Assembly (NCBI RefSeq): GCF_026343955.1
Contig: NZ_JAPKNI010000009.1
Coordinates: 1-64,000 of the forward strand
Reading direction: 5' to 3'
DNA: 64,000 nt
DNA from: Kaistia defluvii
GTDB taxonomy: Bacteria; Pseudomonadota; Alphaproteobacteria; Rhizobiales; Kaistiaceae
Positions within the stretch are counted from its first letter, which is position 1, and every line of letters begins with the position of its first letter. Positions 1-8,239 of the stretch are shown in pieces. The notes under the pieces were generated by a model. That model saw only the letters and a list, made by a program, of their open reading frames with translations, had not been told where the DNA came from and did not search any database. Position numbers and translations under genes: made by a program.

Positions 1-105
1 AGGCTCAAGGACTTCCGCCGCGTCGCCACCCGATACGACAAGCTGGCCAGAAACTACCTCTCCGGCGTGCTCCTGGCCGCAATCCGCGCCTACTGGCTCA
101 ATTGA
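1..105 (+). pseudogene. IS5-type transposase, C-terminal fragment (5' end outside window)
   Basis: Frame 1 is open from the first base and ends with TGA at 103-105. It encodes 34 residues that include RRVATRYDKLA, then NYLSGVLLAAIRAYWLN. This matches the C-terminal end of IS5-family DDE transposases (RR.ATRYDKLA..F....AA...W), the helix after the catalytic Glu. Most of the gene lies outside the window, so I cannot say whether the element is intact. No inverted repeat is recognisable in the about 30 bases before the next gene. Confidence 0.7.
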
Positions 106-137
106 GTCCGGACCCTAGAGAAAGGCGGGGCGGGGAG

Positions 138-695
138 CTACTGGCGGGCCAGTTCTTCGGCGCGGCTGCGCTTGCGCAGGCCCTTCTGGCGCTGGAAGGC
201 GACGTCGACCGAGCCGACCGTCATGCCGAGCATCGAGATGACGCCCTTGTTGACGATGCTGTCTCGGCCGGTGCGGCGGATCGTATCCTCGAAATGCAGC
301 TGCAGCTTGCTGCCATTCCTGCCGCGTGTGATCAGGTCGTAGGACATGCGGATGGCGTCCTCGCCCACCACGACCTTGGCCGTGCCGACGACATCGTCGC
401 GCGTGCCGACATAGGTGTTGGGACCGGTCTTGCGGAAATGCCAGGTGCGGCGGTCGAGCGCGCCATTGTCGAAGCGGAAGACCTGGTCGAGCACGAACTT
501 GCCGCCGGCGCTGCGTCCCTTGGTGGTGACGACGAAGCCGCGATCGACCCCGGCCAACTGGCTCTTGAAGCGGCCGACTCCCGTCGCCTCGCCGCGAAAC
601 GCCTCTTCCAGCGTCGGCCCGGCCTGGGCCGTGCCCAGCCCGGCGCCGGAAAGCAGCAGCACCAGCAGGAGGACGAGTGGATGCGCGATCTTCAT
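138..695 (-). CDS. DUF3833 family exported protein
   Basis: The product is 185 residues from the ATG at 695. An upstream in-frame start at 728 would add 11 residues, but MKIAHPLVLLLVLLLSG gives a normal signal peptide from the inner start, probably cleaved near AQA-GPT. The body (TLEEAFRGEATGVGRF, FRKTGPNTYVGTRDDVVG, near-C-terminal MLGMTVGSVDVAFQR) fits DUF3833, small exported proteins with a lipocalin-like beta fold and no known reaction. It is probably periplasmic, since no lipobox cysteine is visible. It stands alone downstream of ptsN in the same direction. Function unknown. Confidence 0.75.
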   Translation of the reverse strand: MKIAHPLVLLLVLLLSGAGLGTAQAGPTLEEAFRGEATGVGRFKSQLAGVDRGFVVTTKGRSAGGKFVLDQVFRFDNGALDRRTWHFRKTGPNTYVGTRDDVVGTAKVVVGEDAIRMSYDLITRGRNGSKLQLHFEDTIRRTGRDSIVNKGVISMLGMTVGSVDVAFQRQKGLRKRSRAEELARQ

Positions 696-794
696 TGCAA
701 AGGCCCCGTGCATGCGCCCGATGCCCATGCCGCAGCCAGTCTAGCCTGAGTTTTTGCGTTTCGTCAGCCTTCGCGGCGCAATCGCCGCCGGAAG

Positions 795-1283
795 TCAGCC
801 CGACGCGCTGACGGGCGCGGCGGCGGCGCTCTCGGTGAGCACGGCAAACAGCGCCGACTGGTCGCTGGAGGCGCGCAGCTTGTTGGCGAGCCCCGGCTCG
901 CGCAGAAGGCGCGCGATGCGGGCCAGCGCCTTCAAATGGTCGGCTCCGGCATTTTCCGGCGCCAGCAGCAGGAAGATCAGATCGACGGGCTGATCGTCGA
1001 GTGATTCGAAATCGATCGGCTTGGGAAGGCGGGCGAACACGCCATGGATCCGCGTCAGTTGCGGCAGCTTGCCATGCGGAATCGCAATGCCGTTGCCGAC
1101 GCCGGTCGAGCCCAGGCGTTCGCGTTGCAGCAGGGTGTCGAAGATCTGCCGTTCGTCGAGACCGGTCAGTTTCGCAGCCTTTTCGGCCAGTTCCTGAAGA
1201 GCCTGCTTCTTGCCATTGGCTTTCAGGGCCGGGACGATGGCGTCCAGGCTGATGAGATCACTGAGGTCCATGACTTGGTTCAA
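795..1283 (-). CDS. ptsN: Nitrogen-PTS IIA component PtsN (EIIA-Ntr)
   Basis: This is an EIIA-Ntr protein, which receives phosphate from NPr in the regulatory nitrogen PTS and tunes potassium transport, carbon/nitrogen balance and stress responses. The phospho-acceptor histidine lies in GNGIAIPHGKL (His70 from this start). The usual N-terminus (DLSDLISLDAIVPALKANGKKQ) is present. Two starts are possible: TTG at 1283, with GAGG five bases upstream, or ATG at 1271, which matches the usual family N-terminus but lacks a good ribosome site. It is the last gene of the rpoN-hpf-ptsN group, a classic arrangement that links sigma-54 to the nitrogen PTS. Confidence 0.93.
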   Translation of the reverse strand: MNQVMDLSDLISLDAIVPALKANGKKQALQELAEKAAKLTGLDERQIFDTLLQRERLGSTGVGNGIAIPHGKLPQLTRIHGVFARLPKPIDFESLDDQPVDLIFLLLAPENAGADHLKALARIARLLREPGLANKLRASSDQSALFAVLTESAAAAPVSASG

Positions 1284-1368
1284 AAATGCCTCGGTTCAAA
1301 CCTTCAAGACCCGTCGTTTCGGCGCACTCCCCGAGCGCGCCGAAATTCCATTCCGAGTTTACGCGGAA

Positions 1369-1959
1369 TTAGCTGACGACGGAATCCCCTTTGCCGGCCT
1401 GGGCCGGGTCGATCCACCCAATATTGCCGTCGCGCCGGCGGTAGACGATATTCACGCCACCATGCCCGGCATGCCGGAATACCACGACCTGCGACTGTGC
1501 CAGATCCATCGCCATCACGGCGCCGGACACCGACATGGTCCGCAGGGCCTTCGTTTCCTCGGCGATGACCATGGGGTTGTAGTCGGCCGCCAGTTCCTCG
1601 TCCTCGTCCGGCGTTGCCGCCAGCACGGTGTAGTTGGCCTCGATATCCTGCGCGCCATTGCGCGGATGATGGTCCTTCAGCTTGCGCTTGTAGCGCCGCA
1701 ACTGCTTTTCGATCCGCTCCGCGGCCTGGTCAAAGGTCGGGTAGATCTCGTGCCCGCGCCCCTCGGCGTGCAGGTCCGCTCCACTGTCGAGATGCAGGGC
1801 ACAGTCAACGCGATAGCCGGTTCCATCACGCTCCAAGACGACACGGCCCGAGAAGCCGCCGGCGAAATATTTGCCGATCGCGTCACCAACGCGGCCTTCC
1901 ACATGCGTGCGGTAGGCGTCGCTGATTTCGATATTCTTACCGGAGATGCGCAGAGACAT
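1369..1959 (-). CDS. hpf: Ribosome hibernation-promoting factor, long form
   Basis: The 196-residue long-form HPF (RaiA/YvyD family) binds the 30S decoding centre and promotes 100S dimers in stationary phase. The N-terminal domain (SLRISGKNIEISDAYRTHVEGRV) is followed by an acidic linker. The C-terminal dimerisation domain (VVFRHAGHGGVNIVYRRRDGNIGWIDP) is characteristic. The ATG at 1959 is preferred because MSLRISGKN is the conserved family start; the frame stays open to 2058 with non-conserved sequence. It lies between rpoN and ptsN on the same strand. About 270 bases separate it from rpoN, enough for its own promoter, though no clear one was identified. Confidence 0.93.
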   Translation of the reverse strand: MSLRISGKNIEISDAYRTHVEGRVGDAIGKYFAGGFSGRVVLERDGTGYRVDCALHLDSGADLHAEGRGHEIYPTFDQAAERIEKQLRRYKRKLKDHHPRNGAQDIEANYTVLAATPDEDEELAADYNPMVIAEETKALRTMSVSGAVMAMDLAQSQVVVFRHAGHGGVNIVYRRRDGNIGWIDPAQAGKGDSVVS

Positions 1960-2233
1960 GGATTTCTCGTACCCCTTGGTCGTCGTTGCGAACCGAAGCT
2001 CCCTCGCGCAATCGCGTGAAGCAGCCCCGTCGGGCACGTCGCGTTCCGGCGTCACCAAGGCCTGCCGACTTCGAGCCGATTTCCTCCCGGCTCAGAGGCC
2101 TCGGCTGCCGTTGGCGCCGCGCCCTTCTAGGGACAGCATGCCGGGAAGTCAAGAAAGGCGGCCCGGCAAGCAATCTCCCTGTGTTGAAGCTGGTCCTTCT
2201 GCGCCCGCAAGGCAAGGGGCAGACGCCTAAACT

Positions 2234-3781
2234 TTAAGTCGCCAGAAGGGCTTGCTTTTCCCGGCGGCGCTGAACGGAGGAGGGAATCCGCAACGCTTCG
2301 CGGTACTTGGCGACGGTGCGCCGCGCAATGTCGATGCCGGAATCACGCAGCATCTTGACGAGTGTATCGTCGGAAAGAACATCATCCGGTGTCTCGCCGT
2401 CGATCAGCGCCTTGATGCGGTGGCGGACCGCCTCGGCCGAGTGCGCCTCGCCGCCCTCGGACGAAGCGATCGAGGCCGTGAAGAAATATTTCAGTTCAAA
2501 CACGCCGCGCGGCGTCGCCATGTACTTGTTCGAGGTGACGCGCGAGACCGTCGATTCGTGCATGGCGATCGCCTCGGCCACGGTCTTCAGGTTGAGCGGC
2601 CGCAGATGCGCCACGCCCTGGGCCAGGAACGCGTCCTGCTGGCGCACGATCTCGGTCGCCACCTTCAGGATCGTCTTGGCCCGCTGGTCGAGGCTCTTCA
2701 CCAGCCAGTTGGCCGTCTGCAGGCACTCGCTCAGATAGGTGCGGTCCTCGCCCTTCGAATGGCGCGCGACATTGGCGTAGTAGCTCTGGTTGACCAGCAC
2801 GCGCGGCAGCGTGTCGGTATTGAGCTCGATGCGCCAGCTGCCATCCGGCGCGGCGCGCACCACCACGTCCGGCACCACGGGATGGATCGGCGCCGAGCCG
2901 AAGGCGCTGCCGGGCTTGGGGTTGAGGGCGCGCAATTCGCGCAGCATCTCGGCCAGGTCCTCGTCGTCGACGCCGCAAAGCCGCCTCAGCGCGGCGTGAT
3001 CGCGACGGGCGACAAGATCGAGATGGGCGAGCAGAATCGCCATGGCGGGGTCGTAGCGGCCACCTTCGCGCAGCTGGATGGCCAGGCAATCGGCCAGATC
3101 CCGCGCACAGACGCCCGTCGGCTCGAAGGTCTGCAGCACGGCCAGGACCTGCTCGACCAGCGCCAGCGGCGCGCCCAGGCGGGTCGCGACGGCCTCCAGG
3201 CTGCCGCGCATGTAGCCGGCCTCGTCGACCTCGTCGATCAGCGCCTGGCCGATCAGCCGCAGGCCGGGGTCGGTGACGGCGAGGCCGAGCTGGTCGCCCA
3301 GCGCGCCGGCCAGCGACTTCTCCTCGGCGACGAAGGCCTCGAGGTTGTAATCGTCGCTGCTGACCGAATGGCGATCGGACGGGGTCGCCCAGGGATCGGG
3401 GGCCGGCATGGCCGCGCCCTCGCCCGCCGGGGCGCCATGGTCGTCGGGAAAGACATTGGCGAGGTCGGTATCGAGCCGCTCGGCGATCGCGTCGGGCGAG
3501 ACCTCCAGCCGGGTCTCCAGCCAGTCCGGCCGGTCGTCGGCGACATCGCCGGCGATGTCGCGATCCTCGGCCGCGTCCGACGCGCCCTCGACCGGCAACG
3601 CGATGCCGGCGCTGTCGTCACGCTCGTCGCGCTCGAGCAGCGGATTGCGCTCGAGTTCGGCATCGACATAGGCGACGAGGTCCAGATTGGAAAGCTGGAG
3701 CAGCTTGATGGCCTGCATCAGCTGCGGTGTCATCACCAGGGACTGGCTCTGCCGAAGCAGGAGTTTTTGTGAGAGAGCCAT
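2234..3781 (-). CDS. rpoN: RNA polymerase sigma-54 factor
   Basis: The 515-residue protein carries all three sigma-54 regions. The glutamine/leucine-rich activator-binding region I is at residues 1-50 (MALSQKLLLRQSQSLVMTPQ, ending ELERNPLLERDE). An acidic region II covers about 55-150. The core-binding domain follows, and the RpoN box ARRTVAKYRE that reads the -24 element lies near the C-terminus. Sigma-54 needs AAA+ activators and directs nitrogen assimilation and other regulons. The upstream lptB and downstream hpf-ptsN are the conserved neighbours in this order. ATG start at 3781. Confidence 0.97.
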   Translation of the reverse strand: MALSQKLLLRQSQSLVMTPQLMQAIKLLQLSNLDLVAYVDAELERNPLLERDERDDSAGIALPVEGASDAAEDRDIAGDVADDRPDWLETRLEVSPDAIAERLDTDLANVFPDDHGAPAGEGAAMPAPDPWATPSDRHSVSSDDYNLEAFVAEEKSLAGALGDQLGLAVTDPGLRLIGQALIDEVDEAGYMRGSLEAVATRLGAPLALVEQVLAVLQTFEPTGVCARDLADCLAIQLREGGRYDPAMAILLAHLDLVARRDHAALRRLCGVDDEDLAEMLRELRALNPKPGSAFGSAPIHPVVPDVVVRAAPDGSWRIELNTDTLPRVLVNQSYYANVARHSKGEDRTYLSECLQTANWLVKSLDQRAKTILKVATEIVRQQDAFLAQGVAHLRPLNLKTVAEAIAMHESTVSRVTSNKYMATPRGVFELKYFFTASIASSEGGEAHSAEAVRHRIKALIDGETPDDVLSDDTLVKMLRDSGIDIARRTVAKYREALRIPSSVQRRREKQALLAT

Positions 3782-3900
3782 TCTTCGGCAGCGAATCCCG
3801 GATGTGGTCCAAGGCTTTTTGCCCTATGGCCACGGACCGTCCCGCCCGGTGGCCCAAGACTTGCTTGGTTCATCCATTCGTATCGCAAGCCGCGCCGGCT

Positions 3901-4674
3901 TCAAAGCGTAAACTGCTCTCCGAGATAGAGCCGTCGCACGTCCGGGCTGGCAACGATATCCTCCGGCCGGCCTTCCATCAGCACCTCGCCGGCGTGGATA
4001 ATGTAGGCGCGGTCGATCAGACCCAGCGTCTCGCGCACATTGTGGTCGGTGATCAGCACGCCGATGCCGCGCTGGGTCAGGTGGCGGACCAGCGTCTGAA
4101 TGTCGCCGACCGCGATCGGATCGATGCCGGCAAAGGGCTCGTCGAGCAGCATGAAGGCCGGGCGGCTGGCCAGCGCGCGGGCGATTTCGCAGCGCCGGCG
4201 CTCGCCACCGGACAGCGCGATGGCCGGCGACTTGCGCAGATGGCTGATGTGGAACTCCGCCAGCAACGAATCGAGTTCTTCCTCGCGCTTGTGGCGGTCG
4301 GGCTCGACAACCTCGAGCACGGCCATGATGTTCTGCTCGACCGTCATGCCGCGAAAGATCGAGGTTTCCTGCGGCAAATAGCCGATGCCGAGGCGCGCGC
4401 GGCGATACATGGGCAGGTTTGTGACGTCGTTGCCGTCCAGTTCGATGCGGCCGTGATCGGCCTGCACCAGGCCGGTGATCATGTAGAAGATCGTCGTCTT
4501 GCCGGCGCCATTGGGGCCGAGCAGGCCGACCGCCTCACCCCGCGCCACGGCGAGACTGGCCGAATTGACGACGCGGCGGCGGCGGTAGCTCTTGCCGATG
4601 CCATGGGCGACGAGCCAGCCGGGACCGCCGGCGTCCTGGGCATAGCGGGTGACTTGCGGCTCGGCGGCGCGCAT
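3901..4674 (-). CDS. lptB: LPS export ABC transporter ATP-binding protein LptB
   Basis: The 257-residue cytoplasmic ATPase powers LptFG to extract lipopolysaccharide from the inner membrane. Walker A is GPNGAGKT (residues 53-60). The Q-loop is GIGYLPQETSIFRGMTVEQN, the signature LSGGERRRCEIARAL, Walker B FMLLDEPFAGIDP and the switch His is in ITDHNVRETL. The LPQETSIFR stretch is diagnostic of LptB. About 22 extra N-terminal residues precede the usual start, and the ATG at 4674 has no good Shine-Dalgarno sequence, so the exact start is uncertain. It follows lptC-lptA on the same strand after about 190 bases that show no gene. Confidence 0.95.
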   Translation of the reverse strand: MRAAEPQVTRYAQDAGGPGWLVAHGIGKSYRRRRVVNSASLAVARGEAVGLLGPNGAGKTTIFYMITGLVQADHGRIELDGNDVTNLPMYRRARLGIGYLPQETSIFRGMTVEQNIMAVLEVVEPDRHKREEELDSLLAEFHISHLRKSPAIALSGGERRRCEIARALASRPAFMLLDEPFAGIDPIAVGDIQTLVRHLTQRGIGVLITDHNVRETLGLIDRAYIIHAGEVLMEGRPEDIVASPDVRRLYLGEQFTL

Positions 4675-4864
4675 GGCGGCAAGATCGGCCGTTGCCGGTC
4701 CCCGGCGCTTGAATAGGCTCGAAAAAATGTCCGGCGCTCCGTTCGATGCCCCGGCGCTGCCGGCTGCTGTTTGTCATCGGGACGATCCCTGCGGGATTCC
4801 GGCGTCCAGCGACGCCCCGCATCGGGCCGCCGCGACACGGCCGCCCGATGGCGCTACGCGACGG

Positions 4865-5509
4865 CTAGGGCGTCTTGCCCGGCGCCGAACCCGGCGTGAA
4901 GATGCCGCGAATCCGGGCGCCCGGCTTCTGGTCGACGCGGGCGCGGCCGGTGGTCATGTCCCAGGTCAGCTTGTTGCCGGTGATGACGTTGGGGCCCTGG
5001 CTCAGCACGACATTGCCCGAAAGGGTGACGAGCTTGCCGACCATGTCGACGACGGCGGTGTCGCCGGTCGCGGTCTGGGCGCCGGAATTGACGTAGACCT
5101 TGCCGCTCGCCTCGATGCGGGTGAAGCTGCCGGCGCCGGGAAGGCTGCCTTCGAGCTGCGATGCCTCCTTGGCGGCAGGCTTTGCATCGGCCGCGTCCGT
5201 CGCCTTGGCATCCGCAGCCTTGGCATCCTTGGGCGCCGTCTTCGAACCGGCCGAGAAGATCGAGATCTTGCCGGCCTTCAGCACGCTGTCGCCGCGCGTG
5301 ACGGTGACGTTGCCGGTGAAGGTGGAGATCCGCTGCCCGTCCTTTTCCACCACGTCGAGCGAATCCGCCTCGACATTGACCGGGCCCTTCTGGCCGGTCT
5401 GGAAACCCTTGAACAGATCGGCGGACGACTGCGCCCGGGCTTCGACAGCGCCAAGCGCCATCGGCAGGAAGGCGAGTGCAAAGACGAGGCGGTGGGACAG
5501 TTTTGTCAT
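4865..5509 (-). CDS. lptA: LPS transport periplasmic protein LptA (OstA-like)
   Basis: The 214-residue product has a signal peptide (cleavage near VEARA-QSS) and an OstA/LptA beta-jellyroll that bridges LPS across the periplasm between LptC and LptD. The motifs PVNVEADSLDVVEKDGQRISTFTGNVTVTRG and ASGKVYVNSGAQTATGDTAVVD are typical. An unusual Ala/Lys/Asp-rich stretch (about residues 90-125, repeating DAKA-like units) splits the domain between two strands. Its ATG overlaps the lptC stop by four bases (ATGA), indicating translational coupling. Assignment is secure from both sequence and context. Confidence 0.92.
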   Translation of the reverse strand: MTKLSHRLVFALAFLPMALGAVEARAQSSADLFKGFQTGQKGPVNVEADSLDVVEKDGQRISTFTGNVTVTRGDSVLKAGKISIFSAGSKTAPKDAKAADAKATDAADAKPAAKEASQLEGSLPGAGSFTRIEASGKVYVNSGAQTATGDTAVVDMVGKLVTLSGNVVLSQGPNVITGNKLTWDMTTGRARVDQKPGARIRGIFTPGSAPGKTP

Positions 5510-6219
5510 TCGATCACCGAAGGTGCGGCGGGCTGCGGGGAAGGCGAGTCGGCAGGGGCAGAGTATGTCACCTTTACCCCATTTCTGAACAGAACGCGCT
5601 TGCCGCGATCCTGAACTTCGACGCTGTTGGCCTGGATGCGGCTTCCCTGGGCGGTGAAGTCGATCGGCTGGTCGGAGCGCATGGTGCCGGCCTTCATGTC
5701 GATGTCGGCGTTCTGCAGCGTGCCGGCAATGCCGGTCGAGGTCGACAACGTGATCGCCTTGTCGAGGTACAGGCGCTGCTTGTCGGCATAATAGGTGCCA
5801 GTGGTCGCCACGACCTTGGCCGTGCCGCCGGCATCGTCCATGCCGATGGTGGCGCCGATCTTCTGCAGCGTGACGACCTTGGTATCCTTCAGCGACTGCT
5901 CGGCCCGGTCGGCCTTGAGCTCATAGGCGCGGCCATTGTTGGTGAAGCCCGAGACATGCGGGTTTTCCATCACAACGGCGTTGTTGGTCACGTCGATCGA
6001 GCCGAACGAGACGCCCTCCGGCAGGCTCGGCACGAAATAGGTGAAGACGAAGAAGGCGCCGGCGACCAGCACGCTGACGGTGGGCAGGGCGATCTTGAGG
6101 ATGCGCACGAAGCGGCTGTGGCGCATGGCCGCGCGATAGCGTGTGTCGACGCCCGGGCGGGCGTCCACATATCGGCCAGGGCCTCCTGCTGACCAGGTCG
6201 GGTCAGTCGACGCGCTCAT
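5506..6219 (-). CDS. lptC: LPS export system protein LptC
   Basis: The 237-residue bitopic inner-membrane protein docks LptA to the LptB2FG exporter. A basic N-terminus (RHSRFVRILK) leads into one membrane segment at about residues 40-62 (IALPTVSVLVAGAFFVFTYF). A periplasmic LptC/OstA-like domain follows (GSIDVTNNAVVMENPHVSGF, SQPIDF-like motif, GSRIQANSVEVQDRGKRVLF). A cytoplasmic extension of about 38 residues precedes the membrane segment, as is common in Hyphomicrobiales. It is first in the lptC-lptA pair and overlaps lptA by four bases. Confidence 0.92.
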   Translation of the reverse strand: MSASTDPTWSAGGPGRYVDARPGVDTRYRAAMRHSRFVRILKIALPTVSVLVAGAFFVFTYFVPSLPEGVSFGSIDVTNNAVVMENPHVSGFTNNGRAYELKADRAEQSLKDTKVVTLQKIGATIGMDDAGGTAKVVATTGTYYADKQRLYLDKAITLSTSTGIAGTLQNADIDMKAGTMRSDQPIDFTAQGSRIQANSVEVQDRGKRVLFRNGVKVTYSAPADSPSPQPAAPSVIE

Positions 6220-6321
6220 GCACTCTCCGCTCTTTCATCGCTTCCCCGCCGCAGCGAGCCTGCGACACCATATGGATATCCGACGGCGCAAACCAAGGCG
6301 CGACGCAACGTCGCCCTGCGT

Positions 6322-6936
6322 TCAGGAATGCGCGAAGATATCCTGTTCCGGCCAGCCTGCAAGGTCGAGCGCCGCGCGCGTCGGCAGGAAGCGGAAGCAG
6401 GCCTCGGCCAGCTCCGTCCTGTTCTCGCGCGCCAGGCGCTCGTCGAGCCGGGTCTTCAGGCCATGCAGATACAAGACATCGGAGGCGGCATAGGCAAGCT
6501 GCGCCTCCGTCAGCTTCTGCGCCGCCCAGTCGGAACTCTGCTGCTGCTTCGACAGATCGACGTCGAGCAGTTCCTTGACCAGATCCTTCAGGCCGTGCCG
6601 GTCGGTATAGGTACGGGTCAGGCGCGAGGCGATCTTGGTGCAATAGACCGGATTGACGGTGATGCCGAAGGCATGACCAAGCACGGCGACGTCGAAGCGG
6701 GCAAAATGGAAGATCTTGGTGACGCCGGGATCGGTCAGCAGCTTGACCAGGTTCGGCGCTTCGCGTTGGCCCTGCGCGATCTGCACGACGTCGGCCGAGC
6801 CGTCGCCCGGCGACAGCTGCACGACACAGAGCCGGTCGCGATGCGGATTGAGCCCCAGAGTCTCGGTATCGATCGCGACCGATGCGCCATAATTCGAGAG
6901 ATCGGGCAGATCGCCGCGATGCAGGCGGATCGTCAT
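6322..6936 (-). CDS. Ribonuclease D-like 3'-5' exonuclease (DEDDy)
   Basis: The 204-residue single-domain DEDD exonuclease resembles the catalytic domain of RNase D but lacks the HRDC domains, the usual short form in alphaproteobacteria. Exo I is IDTETLGL, Exo II KIFHFARFDVAVL and Exo III YAASDVLYL with the DEDDy tyrosine/aspartate arrangement. It probably trims tRNA or other small RNA 3' ends. The frame is open to 7251, but similarity begins at MTIRLHRGDLPDLSNYG, so the ATG at 6936 is chosen. It is divergent from the oxidoreductase gene at 7067. Confidence 0.88.
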   Translation of the reverse strand: MTIRLHRGDLPDLSNYGASVAIDTETLGLNPHRDRLCVVQLSPGDGSADVVQIAQGQREAPNLVKLLTDPGVTKIFHFARFDVAVLGHAFGITVNPVYCTKIASRLTRTYTDRHGLKDLVKELLDVDLSKQQQSSDWAAQKLTEAQLAYAASDVLYLHGLKTRLDERLARENRTELAEACFRFLPTRAALDLAGWPEQDIFAHS

Positions 6937-7066
6937 GACAGAAAAAATCCTCAGATTTCGGAAGCGTTTGCGTTTTCCTAGCGAAGCATGTCGACTTCTG
7001 CAATGACGCAGGTCACAGCGACGCGGGTGCAGCGCCCCGAAGCCGCGCAGACGGAGGAACGCCACC

Positions 7067-8113
7067 ATGCCCAACCCGCCCGGCGAGCCCGCCACCGACC
7101 CGGTGCGCTGGGGCATTCTGAGCACCGCCCGCATCGCCCGCCAGCGGGTCGTGCCGGCCATGCTGAAGAGCCCGTCGACGCGTGTCACCGCCGTCGCGTC
7201 GCGCAGCCTCGACAATGCCCGCAACTTCGCCGCCGCCTTCGATATTCCCAAGGCCTATGGCTCGTATCAGGAACTGATCGACGATCCCGAGATCGACGCG
7301 ATCTACAATGCGCTGCCCAACCATCTGCATGTCGAGACGACCCTCGCCGCCGCCGCCCGGGGCAAGCATGTCCTGTGCGAAAAGCCGATCGGGCTCGATC
7401 TCACGGACGCGCTGCGGCTGAAGGCCGTGCCGGCCGGGATCCTGGTCGGCGAGGCCTTCATGATCCGCCACCACCCGCAATGGCAGGAGGTGCAGAAGCT
7501 CCTCGCCGCGGGCCGGATCGGCACGATCCGTGCCGTACAGACCTTCTTCGCCTTCCTGAACGTCGACCCGGCCAACATCCGCAACCGGCCAGAGACCGGT
7601 GGCGGCGCCATTCTGGACATTGGCTGCTACGCCATCGCCTCGGCCCGGCTGATCTTCGGCGCCGAGCCGCTGCGCGTCCTGGCGCTGATCGACCGCGACC
7701 CCACGATGCATACCGACCGCACCACCTCCATCCTCGCCGATTTTGGTGGCGGCCGGCAATTTTCGGCGACGCTGTCGACCCAGGCCTTCCGCTATCAGCG
7801 CGTCGGCATCGTCGGCAGCGAGGGGCGGATCGAGATGGAGACGCCGTTCTCTGCGCCGACCGACGAGAAGTCGCGGATCCTGCTCGACCTGCACGGCCCG
7901 GGCCAGCCGGCCGAGACCATCACCTTCCCCCCGGTCGACCAGTATGCCCTGCAGGCGGAGGCATTTTCGCGCGCGGTGCGTGGCACGGGACCGTGGCTCT
8001 ACGGGCTCGACGATGCGCTGGCGAACATGGCGGTTCTGGACGCGCTTTTCCGCTCGGAACGGTCGGGAACGTGGGAGAAACCTCAGCGTCTGGCTGCGGC
8101 AACGGGACCGTGA
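7067..8113 (+). CDS. Gfo/Idh/MocA family NAD(P)-dependent oxidoreductase
   Basis: The 348-residue protein has an N-terminal Rossmann fold (VRWGILSTARIARQRVVPAM), the cofactor/catalytic EKPIG motif at residues 105-109 and the substrate-side motif GGAILDIGCYAI. DIGCY is the variant seen in dimeric dihydrodiol- and xylose-dehydrogenase-like members, where tyrosine takes the catalytic role. The substrate is probably a sugar or cyclic diol but cannot be named. A strong GGAGGA ribosome site sits ten bases before the ATG. It is monocistronic, since the next gene has its own heat-shock promoter starting 20 bases past the stop. Confidence 0.88.
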   Translation: MPNPPGEPATDPVRWGILSTARIARQRVVPAMLKSPSTRVTAVASRSLDNARNFAAAFDIPKAYGSYQELIDDPEIDAIYNALPNHLHVETTLAAAARGKHVLCEKPIGLDLTDALRLKAVPAGILVGEAFMIRHHPQWQEVQKLLAAGRIGTIRAVQTFFAFLNVDPANIRNRPETGGGAILDIGCYAIASARLIFGAEPLRVLALIDRDPTMHTDRTTSILADFGGGRQFSATLSTQAFRYQRVGIVGSEGRIEMETPFSAPTDEKSRILLDLHGPGQPAETITFPPVDQYALQAEAFSRAVRGTGPWLYGLDDALANMAVLDALFRSERSGTWEKPQRLAAATGP

Positions 8114-8132
8114 AGGATCGGTTGCCGACGTT

Positions 8133-8161
8133 CTTGAAGCGCCGGCCCGGCACAACCATAT
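8133..8161 (+). promoter_or_regulatory. Candidate RpoH (sigma-32) heat-shock promoter
   Basis: CTTGAA at 8133-8138 and CCATAT at 8156-8161 are separated by exactly 17 bases. This closely fits the alphaproteobacterial RpoH consensus (CTTGAA, 17-18 bases, CCATNT). It lies about 80 bases before the hsp20 ATG, leaving a leader that folds (next entry). Confidence 0.75.
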
Positions 8162-8163
8162 TG

Positions 8164-8239
8164 GGACCACGGGAAGGTTCCCGTCGGATGCCTCGTGGAG
8201 GGTCCGGTTACAAGGTCGCTTAGTGAAAGGACTTTGTGG
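8164..8239 (+). promoter_or_regulatory. ROSE-like RNA thermometer in the hsp20 leader
   Basis: The hairpin next to the start codon pairs GUC-G-CUU (8215-8221) with AAGGAC (8227-8232), with loop 8222-8226 and a bulged G at 8218. The anti-SD strand contains UCGCU, matching the ROSE consensus U(U/C)GCU, and sequesters AAGGA, the only good ribosome site for the ATG at 8240. Upstream, ACGGGA/TCCCGT forms a stable first hairpin, and GGACC (8164-8168) can pair with GGTCC (8201-8205). This matches known ROSE elements of rhizobial small heat-shock genes. Temperature response is inferred. Confidence 0.7.
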
